6,222 nt of DNA from Pseudomonadota bacterium (GTDB lineage Bacteria; Pseudomonadota; Alphaproteobacteria; Rhizobiales; Xanthobacteraceae), in contig JAEYAW010000017.1 of assembly GCA_023404675.1 (NCBI GenBank), forward strand, positions 1 through 6,222, in the 5' to 3' direction. The notes beneath the pieces are model-generated. The model saw nothing but the letters and a program-made list of their open reading frames with translations, was not told where the DNA came from and ran no database searches. The position numbers and the translations under genes were made by a program. Positions 1 through 6,222 of the stretch are shown here, piece after piece; the first letter of the stretch is position 1, and the number at the start of each line of letters is the position of its first letter.

Positions 1-129
1 TCGCAGGAGGAGGCGGTGGCGCTGGTCGTCAACGGCTTCGTCAAGGACGTGCTGCAGCAGCTGCCCATGGAGTTCGCGGTCGAGGCGCAGAAGCTGATCT
101 CGATCTCGCTCGAAGGCAGCGTCGGATGA
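1..129 (+). CDS. sufB: SufB, Fe-S cluster assembly scaffold subunit (3' end only)
   Basis: Frame 1 is open from the first base to a TGA at 127-129 and gives the last 42 residues of a protein ending in LEGSVG. Visible are a helical stretch (EEAVALVVNGFVKDV) and the segment LPMEFAVEAQKLISISLEG, which is the typical C-terminus of SufB. SufB is the cytosolic scaffold subunit of the SufBC2D complex, on which Fe-S clusters are built. The start and most of the protein lie upstream of the window, so nothing can be said of its promoter or catalytic residues. The gene is 34 bases upstream of the sufC ATG on the same strand, and the order B-C-D-S is the standard suf operon order, which supports the identification. 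Identification is by C-terminal pattern and context only. Confidence 0.88.
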   Translation, partial: SQEEAVALVVNGFVKDVLQQLPMEFAVEAQKLISISLEGSVG

Positions 130-163
130 CGATCGTCGGACCCAACAGGCAGGGAGAAATGTG

Positions 164-922
164 ATGACAGCGCTCCTCGACATTCGCGGGCTCAAGGCCG
201 AGATCGATGGCCGCCAGATTCTCAACGGCCTCGACCTTATCGTGAACAAGGGCGAGATTCACGCCATCATGGGGCCGAACGGTGCGGGCAAGTCGACGCT
301 ATCCTATGTGCTGTCGGGCAAACCGGGTTATGAGGTCACCGGGGGCGAGGTGTTCTTCAACGGTGAGGACTTGCTGGCCATGGACCCCGACGAGCGGGCA
401 GCCAAGGGGCTGTTCCTGGCTTTTCAATACCCTCTCGAAATTCCCGGTGTCGCGACGCTGACATTCCTGCGCACGGCCCTGAATGCCCAACGCAAGAAAC
501 GCGGCGAGGAGGAGCTATCTTCGCCGGATGTGCTGAAGCGGGTGCGCGAGCTTGCCAGGCAACTCAGCATCGATCCAGAGATGTTGAAACGGCCGCTCAA
601 TGTCGGCTTCTCCGGCGGCGAGAAGAAGCGCAACGAAACGCTGCAGATGGCGCTGCTTGAGCCCAAGCTGTGCGTGCTCGACGAGACAGATTCCGGCCTC
701 GACATCGACGCGCTGCGCATCGTCGCCGACGGTGTCAATCGCCTGCGTGCGACCGATCGCAGCATGATCGTGATCACCCATTACCAGAGGCTGCTCGACT
801 ACATCGTGCCGGACGTCGTTCACGTGCTCTCGGCAGGCCGCATCGTGAAGACCGGCGGCAAGGAGCTCGCGCTCGAGTTGGAGGCGACGGGCTATGCGCA
901 GTATCAGAGCGAGGCGGCCTGA
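164..922 (+). CDS. sufC: SufC, ABC-type ATPase of the SufBCD Fe-S assembly complex
   Basis: A 252-residue protein of normal SufC length. Numbered from the ATG at 164, it has Walker A GPNGAGKST (37-45), a Q-loop with AFQYPLEIPG (Q88), the ABC signature FSGGEKKR (149-156), Walker B CVLDETDSGLD (170-180) and the H-loop THY (H206). The GGEKKR signature and DETDSGLD are diagnostic for SufC rather than for a transporter ATPase, and there are no membrane segments. SufC hydrolyses ATP to drive conformational change in the SufB/SufD scaffold in the cytosol. An in-frame GTG at 161 immediately precedes the ATG; the ATG at 164 is chosen because AGGGAG (151-156) lies 7 bases upstream of it. sufD begins 4 bases after the stop, so the two are almost certainly co-transcribed and probably translationally coupled. 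All ATPase motifs are intact. Confidence 0.97.
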   Translation: MTALLDIRGLKAEIDGRQILNGLDLIVNKGEIHAIMGPNGAGKSTLSYVLSGKPGYEVTGGEVFFNGEDLLAMDPDERAAKGLFLAFQYPLEIPGVATLTFLRTALNAQRKKRGEEELSSPDVLKRVRELARQLSIDPEMLKRPLNVGFSGGEKKRNETLQMALLEPKLCVLDETDSGLDIDALRIVADGVNRLRATDRSMIVITHYQRLLDYIVPDVVHVLSAGRIVKTGGKELALELEATGYAQYQSEAA

Positions 923-926
923 TCCC

Positions 927-2250
927 ATGAACGCCGAGATCCGCCCCGTGAAGACCGCCGCCGAGATCGGGCTCGCCGACCTTTTCGCGGCAGCGTGCCG
1001 GAGCCTGCCCGGCGGCCGCAACACCGAGGTCGCCAGGCGCGACGCTTTTGATCGCTTTGCAGCGCAGGGCCTGCCGCATTCCCGCGTCGAAGCCTGGAAG
1101 TACACCGATCTCCGGCGCCTGGTGCGCGATGCCAAGCCGCTGGCCCCCCGCCCTGACGCGGTTGCCAGGACCGTCGCCCGCGACGCGAGTGGGGTCTTCA
1201 CCGGCCTCGATGTCAGGCGACTGCTCATCGTCGACGGCACTTTCGTGCCGGAACTTTCCGATCTCGTTGGTCTGGAGGCCGGGGTCAGCATTCGTGCGAC
1301 CGTCGAGGCGCTGGGCGCAGATGAAAAGGTTCTCCCGCTCGATATGGCCGGGACCGATCCGGTCGCAGTGCTCAATACGGCGCTCGCCGCCGATGGTGTC
1401 GTGATCACGGTCGCCCCCGGCATCGTCGTGGAGCGGCCGATCCATCTCGTCTCGGTGACCACGGGTACCACGCCCGCCGCAATGTTCACGCGGTCGCGGC
1501 TGGTGCTTGGCGATGGTGCGGCCCTCACGCTGGTCGAGACCCACGAAGGGCCGGATCAGTCCGACTATCAGGTCAATGCGGCCTTGCAGGTCGAGGTCGG
1601 CGACAAGGCCTGCCTCGAGCACCTCAAGGTCGTCAGCGAAGGCGCGGCTGCGCTGCACATCGCAACGCTGGAGGCGTCGATCGGCGCCGGGGCGGACTAT
1701 CGCGAATTTGGCTTCACGATCGGCGGCGCGGTGGTACGCAACCAGATCTTCCTCAGGCTCGCGGGCGAGGGAACCACAGCCAGTGTCCACCAGGCGAGCC
1801 TTCTGTCCGGCCGTCAGCACGCGGATACGACGCTTGTGGTGGATCATGCCGCTGCCGCTTCGCAGAGCCGCGAGGTGTTCAAGGCCGTCGTCGACGACGA
1901 GGCGCGCGCGGTCTTCCAGGGCAGGATCACGGTGCAGCCGGGCGCGCAGCAGACCGACGCCCGGATGATGGCGCGGACGTTGCTGCTGTCGGACGAGGCC
2001 GTCGCAAACTGCAAGCCGGAGCTCGAGATCTTCGCAGACGACGTGCAGTGCGGCCACGGCACCACCACCGGCGCGCTGGACGATCAGCTGAGATTCTACC
2101 TGATGGCCCGCGGCATCCCGGAGAAAGAGGCCGAGGCGCTGCTGATCCAGGCTTTCGTGGGCGAGGTGATCGATGCGGTTGGGCGCGACGATCTGCGCGA
2201 TGCACTGTCGCGGATGATGCTCGCCTGGCTCAAGGGACGGGAACAGGGTC

Positions 2251-2270
<20 letters not shown>
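927..2270 (+). CDS. sufD: SufD, Fe-S cluster assembly scaffold subunit
   Basis: A 447-residue protein, the usual SufD size. It has the family's N-terminal motif RVEAWKYTDLR (53-63), a long central region rich in short beta segments consistent with the SufB/SufD beta-helix core, and the C-terminal family motif KPELEIFADDVQCGHG (363-378), with Cys375 and His377 matching the conserved Cys/His pair of SufD. It is followed by the helical SufC-binding end (EKEAEALLIQAFVGEVID). SufD pairs with SufB and recruits SufC; it is needed for iron acquisition and cluster formation on the scaffold. I choose the ATG at 927 (4 bases past the sufC stop) because MNAEIRPVKT resembles alphaproteobacterial SufD starts. 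An in-frame ATG at 894 would add 11 Arg-rich residues, overlap sufC by 29 bases, and cannot be excluded; a GAGG lies 9 bases before it. The 3' end overlaps sufS by 20 bases. Confidence 0.95.
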
Positions 2271-3488
<1,218 letters not shown>

Positions 3489-3492
<4 letters not shown>

Positions 3493-3827
3493 GCGACCAT
3501 ATCGCCGCCAGACGGCGGCCAGTTGCCCGCATCGTTTGCAACGCGCATCGGCGGCGGCGGGCGCGCAACATTGAGCGACGCTTTGCCGGAGAGTTTGCGC
3601 CCGGAGAGCCGGTCCGCGCCGCTGCGCTGATCGGGAACGACGGCATGTATCCGCACAAGGATATCGGCGAGCCGCTCGTGTACCCCGGCGACGCCGGCGT
3701 GGTCCGCGAGAGCTGGCGCTTCCTCGGCGAGGTCTACTACACGGTCGAGTTCGTGGACCGGGCAGTATTCGTCATCATGCGGGGCCGTGAAATGGTGCGG
3801 ATGGGAGCTGCGTTCGACGCTGCCTGA
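3489..3827 (+). CDS. nifZ: NifZ-family nitrogenase maturation protein
   Basis: A 112-residue protein. Residues about 35-106 carry the NifZ-family pattern: FAPGEPVRA, then GNDGMYPHKDIGEPLV, GDAGVVRESWRFLGEVYYTVEFV and the closing MRGREMVRM. NifZ proteins act in the cytosol on nitrogenase MoFe protein, assisting formation of the second P-cluster; that role is known from the family and is not visible here. Residues 1-33 form an unusual Arg-rich leader (RRR and RRRR runs, one Cys) with no recognisable motif, and there is no later in-frame start before the core, so it appears to be part of the protein. The start overlaps the sufS stop in ATGA, with AGGAG at 3476-3480 eight bases upstream, indicating translational coupling to the suf operon. 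It ends 14 bases from the convergent sufE stop. I am sure of the family; whether this is the island's only nifZ cannot be told. Confidence 0.85.
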
Positions 3828-3841
3828 CGCTCTGCCGGATG

Positions 3842-4285
3842 TTACACGGCTTCAGCCAGCACGGCGGCTGCGTCCGCGCGCATTCGCGTCACCATCGACC
3901 GGAAGCCGTTCGAACGCTGCGGTGTCAGGTGTTCGCCAAGCCCAAGACGATCGAACAAAGCAAGCGGATCTTCGCTGGAGATTTCCGAGGCTGGTCGCCC
4001 CGACAAGAGTGCGACCAGGATCGCGACCAGGCCGCGGACGATGTGGGCATCGCTGTCGCCAATGAAGGTGAGGAACGGCTGCCCTTCCCGGCGCTCGACG
4101 GCGGTCGCCAGCCAGACCTGGCTGACGCAGCCCTGCACCTTGTTGGCATCGTTGCGTTCCGTTTCGGGAAACGGCGTCAGCTTGCGACCGAGCTCGATCA
4201 CATAGCGGTAGCGATCATCCCACTCATCGAGCAGGGCAAAGTTCTCGATGATGTCGTCGATCGGTTTCGGCTGGGATCGGGTCAT
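3842..4285 (-). CDS. sufE: SufE, sulfur-transfer partner of SufS
   Basis: A 147-residue cytosolic protein of normal SufE length. It has the N-terminal family segment IDDIIENFALLDEWDDRYRYVIELG (9-33), NDANKVQGCVSQVW (45-58) carrying the active-site Cys53 in the VQGC motif, and FTFIGDSDAHIVRGLVAIL-type residues (FIGDSDAHIVRGLVAIL, about 74-90), typical of the SufE fold. SufE accepts persulfide sulfur from the SufS cysteine, stimulates SufS activity, and passes sulfur to SufB. The start at 4285 is supported by GGAG placed 7 bases upstream on the minus strand. Here it is separated from sufBCDS: it converges on that operon and lies 33 bases downstream of the receiver gene, with which it appears to share a transcript and probably a NifA-activated sigma-54 promoter. 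The catalytic cysteine is intact. Confidence 0.94.
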   Translation of the reverse strand: MTRSQPKPIDDIIENFALLDEWDDRYRYVIELGRKLTPFPETERNDANKVQGCVSQVWLATAVERREGQPFLTFIGDSDAHIVRGLVAILVALLSGRPASEISSEDPLALFDRLGLGEHLTPQRSNGFRSMVTRMRADAAAVLAEAV

Positions 4286-4318
4286 GAAATATCTCCAGGG
4301 TCGGTGGCAGAGCAGCCG

Positions 4319-4756
4319 TCAGTCGGAGGCTACGTTGATGAGGCGGGACCGGGCGTCGCGAGAGATCGGCGCTGCCAGCGCCCGATCGACCCCTTCACAG
4401 ACGGTGTCGAACGAGATCGGCTTGCGAACTATTCCGCTGGCGCCGTGTTCGAGATACAGCTGCGCAAGCTGATCTGAATTGCTGTCGGCGACGAGCAGGA
4501 TCGCGGCTCTGCCGAATTGCCCGGCCAGCGATGTCGGGAGCGGGTCGTTCCCGTCCTGCAGAAGTGACATACCCAGCAGTACGACATCGGGCGTATCCGT
4601 GACGGCGGCCGATGCCTCGTCAAGCGATGCGAATGTGAAGGCCCGGTAGCGGTCGCGCAGGATGAAATGCAGTGCGGACCGCACCACCTGTTCATGCTCG
4701 ATCACGAACACGATGGGTGGCTCGCCGGCAGCCTGAAGTCCCGTTTCGATCTGCAT
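4319..4756 (-). CDS. CheY-like pseudo-receiver domain protein lacking the phospho-accepting Asp
   Basis: A 145-residue single-domain protein (ATG at 4756) with a receiver-fold pattern and no output domain. It has beta1 PIVFVIEHE (14-22), alpha1 VVRSALHFIL, beta3 DVVLLGMSLLQDG (57-69), beta4 AAILLVAD (84-91) and beta5 GASGIVRKPIS (105-115). In true receivers the DD pair, the phospho-accepting Asp, a Thr/Ser and a Lys are conserved. Here the acidic pair is Glu20-His-Glu22, the phosphorylation site is Gly62 and the Thr/Ser position is Val89; only Lys112 (RKP) remains, so normal phosphorylation is not expected. The ATG at 4756 is preferred because GAGG lies 5 bases upstream of it and a sigma-54 promoter match ends 32 bases before it. 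The frame stays open back to an ATG at 5074, but that would run through both NifA sites and the nifD promoter. sufE follows after 33 bases. The partner and function are unknown; a role in nitrogen-fixation control is inferred from context only. Confidence 0.8.
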   Translation of the reverse strand: MQIETGLQAAGEPPIVFVIEHEQVVRSALHFILRDRYRAFTFASLDEASAAVTDTPDVVLLGMSLLQDGNDPLPTSLAGQFGRAAILLVADSNSDQLAQLYLEHGASGIVRKPISFDTVCEGVDRALAAPISRDARSRLINVASD

Positions 4757-4787
4757 GAGTGCCTCGATGCGTTTGCTGGATGCATCA

Positions 4788-4803
4788 AGCAAGCTCCGTA
4801 CCG
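4788..4803 (-). promoter_or_regulatory. Candidate sigma-54 (-24/-12) promoter for receiver-sufE
   Basis: Read on the minus strand from 4803 the sequence is CGGTACG-GAGC-TTGCT, against the consensus TGGCACG-N4-TTGCW. The invariant GG (4802-4801) and GC (4790-4789) are present at the right spacing and the -12 half is perfect; the -24 half has two mismatches. Transcription would start near 4777, about 21 bases before the receiver ATG. NifA sites lie about 100 and 150 bases upstream of that start. It is weaker than the nifD promoter and unproven. Confidence 0.62.
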
Positions 4804-4868
4804 AAGGGCAGATCGACGCTTTCAAGCAGGAAACTGCATGTTCGCCAATCGCTGGCGACATCGCGCAT

Positions 4869-4884
4869 TGTTTTGTTTCGAACA
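4869..4884. promoter_or_regulatory. NifA upstream activator sequence 1 (TGT-N10-ACA)
   Basis: The sequence is TGT-TTTGTTTCGA-ACA, a perfect match to the NifA binding consensus TGT-N10-ACA. Its centre is about 143 bases upstream of the predicted nifD start and about 100 bases upstream of the predicted start on the opposite strand, both within the usual range for enhancer-type NifA sites. The motif is palindromic, so it can serve either direction. Confidence 0.78.
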
Positions 4885-4900
4885 GCCGTCCGTACTCGCG

Positions 4901-4912
4901 CATGTCGACATG
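4901..4912. repeat. Perfect 12-base palindrome between the two NifA sites
   Basis: CATGTCGACATG equals its own reverse complement. It lies 16 bases after NifA site 1 and 6 bases before site 2, close to the centre of the control region. It contains TGT and ACA half-sites but with a 2-base spacer, so it is not a NifA site by consensus. It may be an operator for another dimeric regulator or chance. Confidence 0.5.
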
Positions 4913-4918
4913 ATGCGA

Positions 4919-4934
4919 TGTCGGGTTTGCAACA
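4919..4934. promoter_or_regulatory. NifA upstream activator sequence 2 (TGT-N10-ACA)
   Basis: The sequence is TGT-CGGGTTTGCA-ACA, a second perfect TGT-N10-ACA site, exactly 50 bases downstream of site 1. Its centre is about 93 bases upstream of the predicted nifD transcription start and about 150 upstream of the minus-strand start. Two perfect matches so close together directly upstream of nifD make chance unlikely. Confidence 0.8.
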
Positions 4935-4992
4935 ATGGCGAACCGCGACGCTATCTCTCTCCAATCGCTTTGTTTTTCGCATTCGACGAACG

Positions 4993-5009
4993 CTGGCACA
5001 CTCGTTGCA
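4993..5009 (+). promoter_or_regulatory. Sigma-54 (-24/-12) promoter of nifD
   Basis: CTGGCACACTCGTTGCA matches the RpoN consensus YTGGCACGRNNNTTGCW except for an A at the first G after TGGCAC. The diagnostic GG (4995-4996) and GC (5007-5008) have the correct 10-base spacing. Transcription should start near 5020, giving a leader of about 180 bases before nifD. Together with the two NifA sites upstream this is a classic NifA/RpoN-dependent nif promoter, expected to be active under low oxygen and nitrogen limitation. Confidence 0.92.
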
Positions 5010-5030
5010 AAAGTCTTTGTGCAAGACGAC

Positions 5031-5051
5031 CTCGCGCACAGAGATCGCGAG
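5031..5051 (+). repeat. Small hairpin near the 5' end of the nifD leader
   Basis: CTCGCG (5031-5036) and CGCGAG (5046-5051) are perfect inverted repeats separated by 9 bases. The hairpin would form about 12 bases from the predicted 5' end of the nifD mRNA. It has no T-run, so it is not a terminator; a 5' stabilising stem is one possibility. Confidence 0.4.
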
Positions 5052-5093
5052 AGCGGCGCGCCGGTTGAGGGCAATCGGCCGAAGGAGAGCAGA

Positions 5094-5123
5094 GTGACTG
5101 AACCGGGACAGGTCGCGTTGTGA
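5094..5123 (+). CDS. Possible 9-codon leader mini-ORF in the nifD 5' region
   Basis: A GTG at 5094 is preceded by AAGGAG (5082-5087) at a 6-base spacing, the best Shine-Dalgarno match in the leader, and encodes the peptide MTEPGQVAL before a TGA at 5121-5123. It lies wholly inside the predicted nifD transcript and ends 77 bases before the nifD start. No run of a single regulatory amino acid is visible, so it is not an obvious attenuator. It may be chance. Confidence 0.25.
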   Translation: MTEPGQVAL

Positions 5124-5200
5124 GGCCAGTCGATCGTCTATCGGGCGCTTCGGAGGAGGTGTCCGCCCGTTCACACAGAGGATAACCGAGGGATATTCGT

Positions 5201-6222
5201 ATGAGCCTAGCAACCACCCAGAGCGTCGCGGAGATCAAGGCCCGCAACAAGCAACTGATCGACGAAGTCTTGAAGGTCTATCCGGAGAAGACCGCAAAGC
5301 GCCGCGCCAAGCACCTCAATGTGCACGAGGCCGGCAAGTCCGATTGCGGCGTCAAGTCGAACCTGAAGTCGATCCCCGGCGTGATGACCATTCGCGGCTG
5401 CGCCTATGCCGGCTCCAAGGGCGTGGTGTGGGGCCCGATCAAGGACATGATTCACATCAGTCACGGCCCGGTGGGTTGCGGCCAGTATTCCTGGGCGGCG
5501 CGGCGCAACTATTACATCGGCACGACCGGCATCGATACCTTTGTCACGATGCAGTTCACCTCCGACTTCCAGGAGAAGGACATCGTGTTCGGCGGCGACA
5601 AGAAACTCGCCAAGATCATCGACGAAATCCAGGAGCTGTTCCCGCTCAACCACGGCATCACCATTCAGTCGGAATGCCCGATCGGCCTGATCGGCGACGA
5701 CATCGAGGCGGTGTCGAAGGTGAAGTCGAAGGAGTATGACGGCAAGACCATCGTTCCGGTGCGCTGCGAAGGTTTCCGCGGCGTCTCGCAGTCGCTGGGT
5801 CATCACATCGCCAACGACGCGGTGCGCGACTGGATCTTCGACAAGGTCAACCCGGAGGCCAAGCCTGCCTTCGAGGCCACGCCCTACGATGTCGCGATCA
5901 TCGGCGACTACAACATCGGCGGCGACGCCTGGGCCTCGCGCATCCTGCTTGAAGAGATGGGGCTACGGGTGGTCGCGCAGTGGTCCGGCGACGGCACGCT
6001 GGTGGAGATGGAGAACACCCCATTCGTCAAGCTGAACCTGGTTCACTGCTACCGTTCGATGAACTATATCGCCCGCCATATGGAGGAGAAACATCAGATT
6101 CCGTGGATGGAGTACAACTTCTTCGGGCCGACCAAAATCGCCGAATCGCTGCGCAAAATCGCCGACCAGTTTGACGATACCATTCGCGCGAACGCCGAAG
6201 CGGTGATCGCCCGGTATGAGGG
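5201..6222 (+). CDS. nifD: NifD, nitrogenase MoFe protein alpha chain (3' end beyond window)
   Basis: The frame from the ATG at 5201 is open to the window edge, giving the first 340 complete codons of a protein normally near 500 residues. Aligned by motif to the known MoFe alpha chain, the P-cluster cysteines are Cys67 (IRGCAYAG), Cys93 (GPVGCGQYSW) and Cys159 (QSECPIGLIGDD). Gln197 and His201 (GVSQSLGHHIAND) are the residues near the FeMo-cofactor that affect substrate reduction, and Cys283 (LVHCYRSMNYI) is the FeMo-co iron ligand. With NifK it forms the cytosolic alpha2beta2 MoFe protein that reduces N2 to ammonia. All visible ligands are intact; the C-terminal homocitrate/cofactor region is not in view. 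GAGGGA at 5188-5193 sits 7 bases before the start. It is the first gene after its own sigma-54 promoter, with no nifH in front, as in Bradyrhizobium nifDK operons. The start MSLATTQSVAEIKARNK fits bradyrhizobial NifD. Confidence 0.98.
   Translation, partial: MSLATTQSVAEIKARNKQLIDEVLKVYPEKTAKRRAKHLNVHEAGKSDCGVKSNLKSIPGVMTIRGCAYAGSKGVVWGPIKDMIHISHGPVGCGQYSWAARRNYYIGTTGIDTFVTMQFTSDFQEKDIVFGGDKKLAKIIDEIQELFPLNHGITIQSECPIGLIGDDIEAVSKVKSKEYDGKTIVPVRCEGFRGVSQSLGHHIANDAVRDWIFDKVNPEAKPAFEATPYDVAIIGDYNIGGDAWASRILLEEMGLRVVAQWSGDGTLVEMENTPFVKLNLVHCYRSMNYIARHMEEKHQIPWMEYNFFGPTKIAESLRKIADQFDDTIRANAEAVIARYE

Larger units (their letters stand above)
4757..5200. other. Divergent control region between the receiver gene and nifD (444 bases without a supported gene)
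   Basis: No credible protein gene was found here. The open frames on both strands match no family I recognise and run across the regulatory sites. In order the region holds a short leader for the receiver gene, a minus-strand sigma-54 match, NifA site 1, a 12-base palindrome, NifA site 2, a T-rich tract near 4969-4978, the nifD sigma-54 promoter, and a roughly 180-base nifD leader with a small hairpin and a 9-codon mini-ORF. Confidence 0.85.

Noticed and set aside
3828..3870. Bidirectional terminator between nifZ and sufE
   Set aside because: The gap is only 14 bases, and the nearby CAGCC/GGCTG repeat (3853-3870) is a weak 5-base stem within sufE codons with no T-run.
3839..4477. 212-residue plus-strand open frame opposite sufE and the end of the receiver gene
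   Set aside because: The minus-strand frame here encodes a clear SufE with its VQGC cysteine and a good ribosome binding site; the plus-strand product resembles nothing I recognise.
4961..4973. IHF binding site between NifA site 2 and the nifD promoter
   Set aside because: The best alignment to WATCAA-N4-TTR has about three mismatches. Only a T-rich tract is supportable.
4757..5074. Upstream extension of the receiver gene to an ATG at 5074 (251 residues)
   Set aside because: The extra 106 residues match no receiver or sensor pattern, and their codons overlap both NifA sites and the nifD -24/-12 element. The candidate sigma-54 promoter, GAGG and ATG at 4756 give a better start.
5207..5806. 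199-residue minus-strand open frame opposite nifD
   Set aside because: It is the complement of highly conserved nifD codons including P-cluster ligands; its His/Asp/Leu-rich translation is a typical shadow.

Overview
The window looks like part of a nitrogen-fixation (nif) island from an alphaproteobacterium of the Bradyrhizobium / Rhodopseudomonas type. Four things point there: high-GC coding sequence, a NifD N-terminus that closely resembles remembered bradyrhizobial NifD, a nifD that opens its own sigma-54 transcription unit instead of following nifH, and alphaproteobacterial-type SUF proteins. The species assignment is inference; no search was run.

Layout. Positions 1-3827 (+ strand) hold a tightly packed operon: the 3' end of sufB, then sufC, sufD, sufS and a nifZ-family gene. 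sufD/sufS overlap by 20 bases and sufS/nifZ by an ATGA. The operon promoter lies upstream of the window. On the - strand, converging on nifZ with only 14 bases between them, are sufE (4285-3842) and, upstream of it, a small CheY-like receiver gene (4756-4319); they appear to form a two-gene operon. Positions 4757-5200 are a 444-base non-coding control region. nifD (+ strand) starts at 5201 and runs off the right end; about 340 of its roughly 500 codons are present.

Regulation. The control region holds a strong -24/-12 (sigma-54) promoter for nifD at 4993-5009, two perfect TGT-N10-ACA NifA upstream activator sites exactly 50 bases apart (4869-4884 and 4919-4934), and a second, weaker -24/-12 match on the opposite strand (4803-4788) just upstream of the receiver-sufE pair. 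The two activator sites lie almost symmetrically between the promoters. This suggests that one NifA-bound element drives nitrogenase in one direction and receiver plus sufE in the other.

How the genes fit together. SufS and SufE mobilise sulfur from cysteine, and the SufBCD scaffold/ATPase assembles Fe-S clusters. Here the set sits inside a nif island, probably to serve nitrogenase and other Fe-S proteins. NifZ is a MoFe-protein maturation factor acting on P-cluster formation, and NifD is the MoFe alpha subunit carrying P-cluster and FeMo-co ligands. The most unusual element is the receiver protein: it lacks the phospho-accepting aspartate (Gly in its place) and the switch Thr/Ser, so it is probably a phosphorylation-independent pseudo-receiver co-expressed with sufE under nitrogen-fixing conditions.
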